From contig NZ_AOIU01000043.1 of the NCBI RefSeq assembly GCF_000337455.1, positions 60,395-124,394 of the forward strand: DNA of 64,000 bases, read 5' to 3'. Below, piece by piece: positions 42,624 to 51,144 of the stretch. The notes below the pieces were generated by a model that had not been told where the DNA came from, did not search any database, and saw only the letters and a program-made list of their open reading frames with translations. The translations under genes and the position numbers were made by a program. Source of the stretch: Halosimplex carlsbadense 2-9-1. GTDB lineage: Archaea; Halobacteriota; Halobacteria; Halobacteriales; Haloarculaceae. The first letter of the stretch is position 1. Every line of letters begins with the position of its first letter.

Positions 42624-43598
42624 TTACAGACCGACGCCGACGCTCCACCAGGCGACCGTGACGGCGACCGCGAGCATGACCATAGCCAGAACCGACGGGA
42701 GAGGACTCCGCTGTCGCGTGAGCGTGGCTCGACCCCAGATGAGGAAGGGGGACGCCGCGAGGTGCGCCGCGGCGACGGTCGTCGGGAGGACGCCACCGAC
42801 CCACAGCGCCGCGGCTGCCAGCGCGGCGAGCCCGGCGAGCGCGACGTACGCCCGCCGGATGCGCCCGGGCGACCACCGAACGGCCAGCGTCCGCTTGCCG
42901 ACCCGCTCGTCCGCACGGCGGTCGGGCCAGTGGGTCGCCAGGAGGTTGCAGCCGACCACCGCCGCGAACGGGAGGGGCGCCAGCGCGGTGGCGACGGTCG
43001 GTGTCGCTACGACCGTGACACCGTAAATCGGGAGTACGATACCGCCCAGCGTCGCGTTGACGAGTTCTCCGACGCTGCGTCTAACCAGCGCCACGGGCGG
43101 CAGCGAGTACGCCAGCCCGGCGAACAGCGTCACGACGAGCAGTCCCGCCGCCGTGGGCGGCACCCAGCCGGTCCCGGCGACAACCACGATCACGACGACT
43201 GAGGCCGAGAGGGCGGCGACGGTCGCCCGCCGGAGGAACGACCGTGGTAGTCCGGTACGTGCGAGCGCCCCGCTGCCGCCCGAGAACGGCGTGCGGTCGG
43301 TCAGCGCGTCCGTGTCCGCGTCCGCGTATTCGTTCGCGTAGTGGATAGTCACTGTGACCGGCAACAACGCGACCGCGCCGGCGAGGACGCGCGAGGCGAA
43401 CGCCGGGGCAGTCACGTCGGCCGGTGTCGCAGCGGTCGCGGTCCCGGCGACCAGCGGCGGGCCGGCAGTCGACATCCCGACCCCGAGCAGGTAGACGAGG
43501 ACGACCAGCGCGACCTGACTCGGCCGACTCGCCGCCCACAGCGCCCAGAGCCGCGGCAGCCGGTCGACGAGTCGCGAGCGAACGGACGGGGTCGACAT
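42624..43598 (-). CDS. UbiA-family prenyltransferase
   Basis: A 324-residue membrane enzyme from the ATG at 43596-43598, with about nine helices. The first aspartate motif is NEYADADTDALTDRTPFSGG, with Asp residues spaced as in NDxxDxxxD; the second is THWPDRRADERVGKRTLAVR. These bind magnesium-prenyl diphosphate. It would attach a polyprenyl chain to an aromatic or quinone precursor, as MenA or a homologue does. An in-frame extension up to 43961 is shadow sequence of the next gene. It lies 66 bp upstream of DUF547 on the same strand. Confidence 0.86.
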   Translation of the reverse strand: MSTPSVRSRLVDRLPRLWALWAASRPSQVALVVLVYLLGVGMSTAGPPLVAGTATAATPADVTAPAFASRVLAGAVALLPVTVTIHYANEYADADTDALTDRTPFSGGSGALARTGLPRSFLRRATVAALSASVVVIVVVAGTGWVPPTAAGLLVVTLFAGLAYSLPPVALVRRSVGELVNATLGGIVLPIYGVTVVATPTVATALAPLPFAAVVGCNLLATHWPDRRADERVGKRTLAVRWSPGRIRRAYVALAGLAALAAAALWVGGVLPTTVAAAHLAASPFLIWGRATLTRQRSPLPSVLAMVMLAVAVTVAWWSVGVGL

Positions 43599-43673
43599 AG
43601 GTGCTGCTGTGGCCGCGGCGCGGGTAGCTCTGTCGGTAAGGTTCAATACCGCTCGCTCCTGACCGTCTTGCAG

Positions 43674-44366
43674 ATGACACGAGCGGCGGCGGTCGATGGG
43701 TTCGAGACGTTCGTCGACCGAACGGCCGAAGCGACCCGTCGAGAGTTCAGCGTGGAGCGAGCGCTTCGGGGGACAGGGCTCGGCCCAGGCGGCGCGCTCG
43801 TCGACCGGCTCCGGCGCCACACCGACGCGTTGGAACGGCAGGTCGTCGAACCGGAACTGGAGGCGTACCGCCAGCGCTCGGTCGAACAGTTCCGCGTCAT
43901 CCTCACGGCCGTCAAGGACGACCGCCCCGTCGGGGCGGTCGAGACCGAGCTGCTCGAACACGACAGCATGGTGCAGGCGCTGGACCCCGACTTGACACCC
44001 GAGCGGCGCCGAGCTGTCGTCGAGGACGTCCTCGGCCGGCTCCAGCGACTCGGCGACGGGGTCGTACCCATCGTCGAGCGGCCGGAAGACGAGTTCTGGC
44101 CGGCCGTCCGGAACGCGTTCGACGAGGAACGTGCGCGTTCACTGGTGGAGACGGTCGTCCCGTTCACCGGCCCACTGCGACGCCACCGCGACGCGTTCGC
44201 CTTCGAGGTGCGTATCGACCCCGCCGACGTGCTCTCCGGTCCACTGGCTGGGCGGCTGCCGGCCGTCTCGCTGGACTACACCGACGAGGCGGTCCGCGCG
44301 ATGCGCCGCGCCGAGCGGCGGGTCGTCCACGAGGCTAAATCCGACGTGGCCGAGCAGTTCGACTGA
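43674..44366 (+). CDS. conserved haloarchaeal hypothetical protein
   Basis: A 230-residue, largely helical soluble protein. ATG 43674 has a TATA-like ttcaatacc ~28 nt upstream. Segments include DGFETFVDRTAEATRREFSV, RRHTDALERQVVEPELEAYR, RPVGAVETELLEHD and a C-terminal VSLDYTDEAVRAMRRAERRV. There are no cysteines or catalytic motifs. I cannot name the family. It is divergent from UbiA and 70 bp before the redoxin gene on the same strand. Confidence 0.75.
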   Translation: MTRAAAVDGFETFVDRTAEATRREFSVERALRGTGLGPGGALVDRLRRHTDALERQVVEPELEAYRQRSVEQFRVILTAVKDDRPVGAVETELLEHDSMVQALDPDLTPERRRAVVEDVLGRLQRLGDGVVPIVERPEDEFWPAVRNAFDEERARSLVETVVPFTGPLRRHRDAFAFEVRIDPADVLSGPLAGRLPAVSLDYTDEAVRAMRRAERRVVHEAKSDVAEQFD

Positions 44367-44436
44367 ACCGGACAATCATCCCGTTCTCCGGCCGCGAGGG
44401 CAGCAGCCAAGAGTCTGGAGTCCGATATCGGAGGTG

Positions 44437-44961
44437 ATGGATACGACAGCCCTGGAGTTTTCGCTGCCGAACGCGGCCGCGGAGCCGGACCCGTTCTCGA
44501 TCGCCGACCTCTCGCCGGAGATCCGGTTCGCCGTCCTGTTCTTCCAGCGAGACCACTACTGCACGAACTGCCGGGAGCAGGTGCAAGCGGTCGCCGACCG
44601 GGTAGACGCGTTCAGAGCGCGCGGCGCGGAACCGGTCTCGGTCGTGCCGGAGCCGCTGGACCGCGTCGAGCAGTGGCAAGCGGAGTACGACCTGCCGTAC
44701 CCGCTGCTCGCCGACGAGGACGCCGCTGTCGGTGACGCCTACGACCAGCCAGTCCGATTCGGCCTGCTCGGCTCCGTGTCCGATTTCTTGGGCCGGATGC
44801 CACAGATCGTGGTCCTCGACCGGAGCGGTGGCGAGGGCGACCCCGAGGTCGTCTACACGTACAGCAGTAACTCGACGTTCGACCGCCCCAGCATCGACGA
44901 GTTGCTCGCGACGCTCGACGACCTCGCGGCGGATGGAGAGACCACATCCACCGACGGGTAA
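44437..44961 (+). CDS. AhpC/TSA-like thiol redoxin, second copy
   Basis: A 174-residue thioredoxin-fold redoxin with Cys42 and Cys45 (DHYCTNCREQV), paralogous to the gene product at 12051-12596, sharing VVPEPLDRVEQWQAEYDLPY, PLLADEDAAVGDAYDQPVRF and LGRMPQIVVLD in the same order. It is cytosolic. It probably reduces peroxides or mixed disulfides using a low-molecular-weight thiol or thioredoxin. The flavoprotein disulfide reductase encoded next, 225 bp downstream, would be a natural electron donor. Confidence 0.83.
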   Translation: MDTTALEFSLPNAAAEPDPFSIADLSPEIRFAVLFFQRDHYCTNCREQVQAVADRVDAFRARGAEPVSVVPEPLDRVEQWQAEYDLPYPLLADEDAAVGDAYDQPVRFGLLGSVSDFLGRMPQIVVLDRSGGEGDPEVVYTYSSNSTFDRPSIDELLATLDDLAADGETTSTDG

Positions 44962-45186
44962 TCCACAGGCTCGAAAGAAGTCGACCGATCGACGTGGATA
45001 TGTCGAGGACAACGCGAACCGCGACAGATACGTCACGGATCTACTGCATCTCGCCGCACGTGAACCCTGCCTGAATTGGCAGTGCATGGTCCGTGAGAAC
45101 GCCTTCGTTCCAGACGCTCGACTCGCAGGAGCGACTTACCACCCCGTTACTTGAATTTCATAATGCTTCGGGCCCTGGACGACTGT

Positions 45187-46626
45187 ATGGAAGAGTTCGA
45201 TTTCTTGGTTATCGGGTCGGGTTCGGGCCTCGATGTCGCGAGTGTCGCGGCGAGCCAGGGCCAGTCGGTCGCAGTCGTGGAGAAGGGGCCGCTCGGCGGC
45301 ACCTGTCTCAATCGAGGCTGCATCCCGTCGAAACACCTGCTGTACCACGCGGACGTGATGGAGACGGTCGAACACGCCGACGAGTTCGAGATCGAAGCGA
45401 CGGTAGACGATGTCGACTTCGCAGCGATCGTTCGAAACGTCAACGAAGACGTGCAGGAGGACTCCGAATCCATCCGACGGGGTCTGGAGTCGTCGTCGCA
45501 GCACGCGCTGTTCGACGGCGAGGCCAGGTTCGTCGACGAACGGACCGTCGAAGTCTCAGATGGCGACGACGACGGCGCTCGCCTGCGGGCGGAAACGGTC
45601 CTCATCGCCGCCGGGACACGGCCCGGGATTCCGAACGTCGATGGAATCGATGATGTGGCGTATCTGACGAGTACCGAGGCGCTCCAGCTCGAAACACCCC
45701 CGGACCGGCTCGTCATCGTCGGCGGTGGGTACATCGCGGCCGAACTCGGCCACTTCTTCGATACCTTCGGCAGCGACGTGACCGTCGTCGGCCGTCGCCC
45801 GAACCTGCTTCCGGAAGCCGACGAGGAGGTGGCCGAAGCGTTCACGGAGCGCTATGCCGATCGGTTCACCGTCCATACCGGACACGCCGCGACGGGAGTC
45901 AGCGAGGACGACGGTGAGATCACCGTCGAAGCACGTCCGTACGAGTACGGCGACGAGCCAGGGGTCGTAGACGACGGTGAGTCCGTGACGGTGACCGGTG
46001 ACGAACTGCTCGTCGCCGCCGGACGAGTGCCCAACACCGACACGCTGAACCTCGACGCGACGAGCGTCGAGACCGACGACAGGGGGTTCGTCGCGACCGA
46101 CGAATACCTCCGGACGGACGCCGACGGCGTCTGGGCGCTGGGAGACATCGTCGGTGAGTACCTCCTGAAACACAGTGCGAACCACGAGGCCAAGGCAGTG
46201 GCCAGGAATATCTTCGGGAGCGAACTCGAACCAGTCGACTACAGTGCGATGCCGTTCGCCGTTTTCGCCTCGCCGGAAGTCGCTGGCGTCGGCGCACTCG
46301 AACAGGACCTTCGCGAAGCGGGCCGAGACTACGCGACTAACACCTACCGGTACGAGGAGACCGCACGCGGCGACGCGATGAAAGCCGATGGCTTCGTGAA
46401 GGTGCTGGTCGATCTCGATGGTGGAATACTCGGCTGTCATATCGTCGGTCCCGACGCCTCGACGCTGATTCAGGAGGTCGTCGTCGCGATGAAGGCCGGG
46501 TCTGGTACCGTTCGGGATATCAGAGAATCGGTCCATATTCATCCGGCGCTTCCCGAAGTCGTTCAGCGTGCCTTCTCCGGACAGTTCAGTCGCGGCGGAA
46601 ATGGCCACGACCACCACCATCACTAG
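45187..46626 (+). CDS. flavoprotein disulfide reductase with His-rich tail
   Basis: A 479-residue pyridine nucleotide-disulfide oxidoreductase. ATG 45187 has a TATA-like tttcataatg ~28 nt upstream. FAD site LVIGSGSGLDVASVAA; redox pair Cys40-Cys45 in GGTCLNRGCIPSK; NAD(P) motif VIVGGGYIAAELG; catalytic His in VHIHPALPEVVQRAF. The C-terminus ends in HDHHHH, a natural metal-binding tail that its paralogues at 27700 and 59792 lack. Candidate functions are bis-gamma-glutamylcystine reductase or lipoamide dehydrogenase-like activity; the upstream redoxin favours thiol metabolism. Confidence 0.87.
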   Translation: MEEFDFLVIGSGSGLDVASVAASQGQSVAVVEKGPLGGTCLNRGCIPSKHLLYHADVMETVEHADEFEIEATVDDVDFAAIVRNVNEDVQEDSESIRRGLESSSQHALFDGEARFVDERTVEVSDGDDDGARLRAETVLIAAGTRPGIPNVDGIDDVAYLTSTEALQLETPPDRLVIVGGGYIAAELGHFFDTFGSDVTVVGRRPNLLPEADEEVAEAFTERYADRFTVHTGHAATGVSEDDGEITVEARPYEYGDEPGVVDDGESVTVTGDELLVAAGRVPNTDTLNLDATSVETDDRGFVATDEYLRTDADGVWALGDIVGEYLLKHSANHEAKAVARNIFGSELEPVDYSAMPFAVFASPEVAGVGALEQDLREAGRDYATNTYRYEETARGDAMKADGFVKVLVDLDGGILGCHIVGPDASTLIQEVVVAMKAGSGTVRDIRESVHIHPALPEVVQRAFSGQFSRGGNGHDHHHH

Positions 46627-46707
46627 CGTTCTACTTACACTCGCGTAACTACCTTACTGAACCGTTCGCGTGCGTTTTTGTGGGTCCTGTCCGTACCCTT
46701 GGTTGCA

Positions 46708-47064
46708 ATGACGAAAGCAGCAGTCGTAATCCTCGCCGGAACGGAATCGCACGCTGATACGGGTCGTCTCGTCAACGGACTCGAGACAGCCAAGGAGTTT
46801 GCACAGACCGACGGTGACGAAGTCGAACTCATCTTCGACGGTGCCGGGACACAGTGGATCCCGGAACTCGAAGACGAAGAGAGCGACTACCACGAGCTCT
46901 ACCAGGCGGTCCGAGACGACACGTCGGTGTGTGACTTCTGTGCCGGTGCGTTCGGTGTCGAGGACGCAGTCGACGACGCCGGCGTCGTGACCCTCGACGA
47001 CCACGACGGCCACCCGAGCATTCGCTCGCTCGTCGACGACGACTACGAGATCATCACCTTCTAA
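46708..47064 (+). CDS. DsrE-family protein
   Basis: A 118-residue DsrE/DsrF-like protein starting at ATG 46708. KAAVVILAGTESHADTGRLV is the first strand-loop-helix and VELIFDGAGTQWIPELED the second. A C-x-x-C pair (Cys75, Cys78, in SVCDFCAGAFG) sits where DsrE-family proteins have their sulfur-accepting Cys. It may carry sulfane sulfur in a relay or protect thiols. The end, SIRSLVDDDYEIITF, completes the fold. It lies 81 bp after the disulfide reductase on the same strand. Confidence 0.85.
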   Translation: MTKAAVVILAGTESHADTGRLVNGLETAKEFAQTDGDEVELIFDGAGTQWIPELEDEESDYHELYQAVRDDTSVCDFCAGAFGVEDAVDDAGVVTLDDHDGHPSIRSLVDDDYEIITF

Positions 47065-47229
47065 TCCGGGTCCGAGCGGTAGCCACGCTCCTCCCGTTCC
47101 CCTCTTCGAAGCTTCGGATAAATGAATCGCTGGCCTCGACTGTGGGGTGTTCAGGTAATTCGCCGTCGGGTACGGTGGGCACACAGTTGCCGAACAATTT
47201 TGACCGTCCCTGTCGCACTCTGATACGCG

Positions 47230-47535
47230 ATGGTCATCATCTACGCGACGTTCCCGATAGATCCGCAACACCGCGAAGAAGCGACCGAATTGATGCGAGA
47301 ACTGGCCGAGCAATCGCGCAGCGAAGACGGAGTCATCGAGTACCGTGTCGGGGCTGACATCGAAGACCCGAACACGTTCAGATTCTTCGAGCGGTACGAG
47401 GACGAAGCAGCGTTCGGTGCCCACGCTGAAACAGAACACTTCGAAGAGTTCGAGTCTGCGCTCCCCGACGTACTCGCGGGTGAGCCGACCGTCACTCGAT
47501 TCGACATCGATTCTGTAGCAGATCTAGAACTCTGA
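47230..47535 (+). CDS. antibiotic-biosynthesis-monooxygenase (ABM) domain protein
   Basis: A 101-residue ferredoxin-like-fold protein. MVIIYATFPIDPQHREEATE begins the typical ABM strand-helix unit, and the core is SRSEDGVIEYRVGADIEDPN then FRFFERYEDEAAFGAHAETE. Members oxidise quinols or act as small heme- or flavin-independent monooxygenases. TATA-like caattttga ~30 nt upstream of ATG 47230. Substrate unknown. It stands downstream of the DsrE-like gene. Confidence 0.85.
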   Translation: MVIIYATFPIDPQHREEATELMRELAEQSRSEDGVIEYRVGADIEDPNTFRFFERYEDEAAFGAHAETEHFEEFESALPDVLAGEPTVTRFDIDSVADLEL

Positions 47536-47723
47536 GGGATGTGAAGAGGCGGTTACTTTCTCTGATCGGGTAGTCCAGTCGAGTCAAGCTAGTAGATGGG
47601 GTATCGGTCCCCGTTGCACTCCCTCGATTTCACCCACTCCGAGAATTTCTATCTGAGCTACCGAGATCGACTCTGACAGGGTCGTTGATCACTATATTAG
47701 CGTCTACCACAGAGCTTCTGAGT

Positions 47724-47984
47724 CTATCCTTCTTCGGTAGAAAGCGTATAGACTCGCTTTCTGGCGTCCATGAACGAAATCCGAGAACGAACGATATTGT
47801 TGTCCTCGAGTTTTGTTAATGCAAATCGGACCGTCCGTTGCGGAAGGCGCGCTGATTCGGATATCTGTGACTGTGTGAGGTCTCCCTCGTACTCCAGTGT
47901 CTTTGCGACCAATTTCGCGCTCGGAGGGAGGTCCGTCAGAGCGGCACGATTCGTATCGTGAATCGAAGTAGAACGCCCGGTCAT
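47724..47984 (-). CDS. MarR-like winged-helix regulator
   Basis: An 86-residue single-domain HTH protein of a widespread haloarchaeal type: LTDLPPSAKLVAKTLEYEGD, LTQSQISESARLPQRTVRFA as helix-turn-helix, and DNNIVRSRISFMDARKRVYT as wing. There is no effector domain. A dyad at 47981-47999 (TCATCT/AGATGA) covers its start codon, suggesting autoregulation or an mRNA hairpin. It is the first gene of an AT-richer section that extends to ~53 kb. Confidence 0.82.
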   Translation of the reverse strand: MTGRSTSIHDTNRAALTDLPPSAKLVAKTLEYEGDLTQSQISESARLPQRTVRFALTKLEDNNIVRSRISFMDARKRVYTLSTEEG

Positions 47985-48401
47985 CTACTCGGAAGATGAG
48001 TCGGGACTGTTTGTAATCCCATACCGGGAATGCGCGCTATCCGCACATCCGGTAGTAGACGGTCTCACCACGTATCGTCGTCAATTCGCTGTTTTAGGAC
48101 ATCTCCTGCCGTGTGCGAACGGACAGTTTCCCGTTCAGATCTGGTCGTACGGAGCGACACACTGCTTTTGAGATTGTGAATCCGGACCTCATCCAAATTA
48201 CAGTCATAGTTACGTAATGGTAACGGGGTTACTCGTAGCTCACCCGATGTGAGAATATAATAGGACCACGAATTCTCGTACTCTTCGGCCACCTAAGAGA
48301 TAGTTGAGTGGCGAGATCGAGATATCGTTCCGATGGTAGATTACTCGACGTGGGCAAATGAACCAGTTGATATAATTAGAAGCGGGAACTCCGATATCAG
48401 T
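47985..48401. other. ~420-bp intergenic region
   Basis: No convincing gene. A 75-codon minus-strand frame (48065-48292, GTG start) has weak coding character. The TATA-like tgatataatta at 48368-48378 serves the membrane protein that starts at 48402. Confidence 0.4.
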
Positions 48402-49127
48402 ATGAAGCCAGAAACTTCGGGGAAGGGGGACCTGTATGCACTCGTCTCGAACGCGTCGGTCTGGTTCTCATCTCGTCGTCCGACGAATCGGGCTTTACTT
48501 TTCGGGGCGCTCGTCGTCAATAGCGAACTTCTGTTACTGCTTGTCTATCTCTCCGTCACGTCGAATACGGTGACGAATGGTTTGATGTTACTATACCCGT
48601 TCGTCTGGATCAACCTCACAGTCTGGGCGGTACTGTCGGTATCGCGTCCGACCGCAACCAAACGACGAACGTGGGCCGTTGGCGCCTTGACTGGCCTGTA
48701 TCTACTAGTGTTGTCTATCGCTGGTGGACTGATCGGACCCGGCCATGCGTTCCACGGCCACACCCACGGTGGTGGAGCAATCCGTCTCACTATTCGTTCG
48801 CTCCCACCAGGATGGAGTCCTGCGCTATTGTACGGCGGCGACTGGCTCCGCGTCTCGATTTTCCCCTACCAGCTGATCGGTTATATTGGCCTCTCGTACC
48901 TGGTTTACGTGACACTGCTCGACCTCGACGGGTCGGCTCTCACCGGAATTCTTGGGTTCGCTTCGTGCGTCAGTTGTACGTGGCCGATACTCAGTTCGTT
49001 CGCTGCCCTCGTATTTGGCGGGGGATCCGTCGTTACCTCTGCCGCTGTGAAGCAGCCGTACGGACTCTCCACGCTAGTCTTCGCTACTTCGGTCTTGTTG
49101 CTGGTGTGGAACCCGTTTAGCGAGTGA
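48402..49127 (+). CDS. polytopic membrane protein with Cys-x2-Cys-x-x-Pro helix
   Basis: A 241-residue protein with ~6 membrane segments. ATG 48402 is preferred over ATG 48333 because a TATA box lies ~28 nt upstream (leaderless). The fifth segment region reads LGFASCVSCTWPILSSFAAL, and a His-rich loop GHAFHGHTHGGGAIRL precedes it. This matches in layout the C-terminal CC-Pro helices of the proteins encoded at 37800 and 56186. Function unknown; metal binding by the His loop and membrane cysteines is a fair guess. It lies beside a convergent DUF63 gene. Confidence 0.75.
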   Translation: MKPETSGKGDLYALVSNASVWFSSRRPTNRALLFGALVVNSELLLLLVYLSVTSNTVTNGLMLLYPFVWINLTVWAVLSVSRPTATKRRTWAVGALTGLYLLVLSIAGGLIGPGHAFHGHTHGGGAIRLTIRSLPPGWSPALLYGGDWLRVSIFPYQLIGYIGLSYLVYVTLLDLDGSALTGILGFASCVSCTWPILSSFAALVFGGGSVVTSAAVKQPYGLSTLVFATSVLLLVWNPFSE

Positions 49128-49128
49128 A

Positions 49129-49905
49129 TCAAAATACCAGACTGAACAAAACGAGGTTGTGGACTGCCGGTGCCAATCCAACACCCCCCGCCACGACTAA
49201 GAGCCCCAGAGTTTCGATATCAGGTTGTGAGTCGGTATCCGCCGCGAACCGTACAATAAGTACGGCCACAGTGATTTTGATGAACAAGAACATGATAACT
49301 CCTGGAACCTCGTTGATGTTAGCGTTGCCAGCGTTGATGACCGCTGCAGAAATCGGATTCCGTTCGGTCGCCCCGAGGACTTCGAGGCCGATCACTGTAG
49401 TCATCGCATCGAGAACGTGAGAGAATACAACGGTTGCACCGAGCCAACCGCCCACTGATTCTTTTTCAATTTTGTACAAAACTATACTAACTACACCAGT
49501 CAGTACAAAAGCGAGAACGACCGAAATAGCGTTCCAGCGAAGCACACCAGTTTGATTTGGTGCGACGGCGAGTATGACCGCAACGCCGACCGCAAAGAGA
49601 ATCAGTGTCCCGAGGGAGGCAGTCGCAGTGGGCAGTCTATCAGTCCCGAACGCATCGAGAACGATCCATATCGTGAGGACGACCACGCTCACGGTAACGT
49701 ACGCCATCGGAGTCTGAATGAGCAGTGTCAACCACTTTGGCCAGGAAATTGCTTCTTCGAGAGCGTACGTCGCACCGACAATGCCGAACCAAGGGACCAG
49801 CGCGACGATCAGCTGCTTTGTGATAGCTATCTGCCTCGCTTTGACTGCGAGAGTGAGGCTTATAAATATAAAACCGAGAAGAACGAACGCAACAATCGCC
49901 TTCAT
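49129..49905 (-). CDS. DUF63 family membrane protein
   Basis: A 258-residue protein with about seven membrane helices, recognisable as archaeal DUF63 from VVFSHVLDAMTTVIGLEVLG followed by ERNPISAAVINAGN. The family is widespread in Euryarchaeota and has no known role. The N-terminus may be slightly short relative to family members, as it begins directly in a helix. It is convergent with the preceding gene, the two stops lying one base apart. AT-rich codon use suggests recent acquisition. Confidence 0.78.
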   Translation of the reverse strand: MKAIVAFVLLGFIFISLTLAVKARQIAITKQLIVALVPWFGIVGATYALEEAISWPKWLTLLIQTPMAYVTVSVVVLTIWIVLDAFGTDRLPTATASLGTLILFAVGVAVILAVAPNQTGVLRWNAISVVLAFVLTGVVSIVLYKIEKESVGGWLGATVVFSHVLDAMTTVIGLEVLGATERNPISAAVINAGNANINEVPGVIMFLFIKITVAVLIVRFAADTDSQPDIETLGLLVVAGGVGLAPAVHNLVLFSLVF

Positions 49906-50118
49906 CAGACAGACTCTGACCCCATTTCACGGGCTATCGCGGCCGAATCCGATATCTCACCTAAGGGTGCAAACTCGTCAGGACCGACGATTTGTATCAT
50001 CGACTCCGTGATTTCGATAGGTTGGGTTGACTTAAAACGATGTCCTCCGAGAGTCTACTTCGACGACTGGCTATGAGGGTCGCTCGATACAGCAATTCAT
50101 TTTCGGCGTGCCCCGGTC

Positions 50119-50807
50119 GTGTTTAGTTAAGCGTGAAAAGCGAGGCAGGCGAATTTCTTGCAGGTCTATGGCAGAAATTGCCCGCCTCAGCGGTCATAGA
50201 GACTGGATAGATTTGGATTTTGTGGAGCGCGAGCGGACACCCAAGCCGGCGATGGCACAGGGTATTCAATCGCACGTTGCGGGCTTGTCGCTGTCGAATA
50301 CCACCGATCTACTCGCAGACCTGGATGTCGAGCGGAGTCGCAAAGCGGTCCACGATTGGGCCCAGAAAGCCAATCTACAGCCCGAACCCGGGCAGTCTCC
50401 GAATCAGATCGCGCTTGACGAAACGGTGATTCGGATCAACGACCAGCAATTCTGGCTGTACGCTGCTGCAGACCCCGAAACAAACGACCTGCTTCACGTC
50501 CGGCTCTTTTCGACGACCACGAAAGCTCTCACCGAGATCTGTCTCCGTGAACTGCAACACAAACACGATGTCGAAACTGCCGTCTTTCTCGTCGACGGCG
50601 CTCAACACCTCCAAACCGCACTGTAACGAGCTGGACTCCGATTTCAGATGCGTCGCCACGGAAATCGCAACGCTGTCGAACGGATCTTTCGAGAGATGAA
50701 GCGTCGAACGTCGTCGTTTTCGAACTGCTTCAGTCACGTTGAACCGGAAACCGCCGAATTATGGCTTCAAACCTTTTCTCGCTGGCACAATACCACTAAC
50801 TAAACAC
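50119..50807 (+). mobile_element. IS6-family insertion sequence
   Basis: Short terminal inverted repeats flank the transposase: gtgtttagtta at 50119-50129 and taactaaacac at 50797-50807. Total length ~690-700 bp fits IS6-type elements. The right repeat overlaps the last codons of the transposase. No 8-bp target duplication is obvious, so the copy may be old or rearranged. Confidence 0.7.
50168..50803 (+). pseudogene. IS6-family transposase, nonsense-disrupted
   Basis: Reads MAEIARLSGHRDWIDLDFVE, the typical N-terminus of halobacterial IS6 transposases (ISH14/ISH15 type), through DETVIRINDQQFWLYAAADP (first Asp) to VFLVDGAQHLQTAL. There an in-frame TAA (50624-50626) stands where related proteins have Gln or Asp. 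The frame continues unshifted as RAGLRFQMRRHGNRNAVERI and ends at TAA 50801-50803, so a single nonsense change inactivates an otherwise complete gene. Read-through or a second active copy elsewhere could still mobilise it. Confidence 0.88.
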
Positions 50808-50858
50808 CACCTCCCGCACAGAGCCAAGGATTATATTCTGTACTAGCCTCTATTTTGT

Positions 50859-51023
50859 ATGGGGTTATATCCAGAAACGACAGGGCCGGGAGTCAAGCGT
50901 GGTGCTGGCATCGGCCTCGCTCTGGGCGTCGGTCTCGGGATTGCGATCGATAGTATCGGCCTGGGAATGGGAATTGGACTGGTCCTCGGAGCGGCGATCG
51001 GTCGCGGGTGGGACCAACAATAA
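50859..51023 (+). CDS. 54-aa glycine-rich membrane peptide
   Basis: ATG 50859 to TAA 51021-51023. After MGLYPETTGPGVKRGA the rest is one long hydrophobic Gly-zipper (GIGLALGVGLGIAIDSIGLG, then IGLVLGAAIGRGWDQQ). Small Gly-zipper proteins can oligomerise in membranes. It stands between two insertion-sequence remnants, so it might be cargo, a toxin-like peptide, or a survivor of the original locus. A TATA-like attatattc lies ~28 nt before the start. Confidence 0.55.
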   Translation: MGLYPETTGPGVKRGAGIGLALGVGLGIAIDSIGLGMGIGLVLGAAIGRGWDQQ

Positions 51024-51144
51024 CCATAGCCCACTAAACGCCGTGTCTGCCGAAGAGTTTTATAATGGCTGAACAAGAGTAGCATACCACATAGTATAGA
51101 CGAGACCGCGGCCGTTTCCATCTTGCCGATGCAATCGAGGTTCG

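Noticed and set aside
48065..48292. 75-codon minus-strand frame in the gap before 48402
   Set aside because: GTG start without promoter support, no haloarchaeal bias and no recognisable motif.
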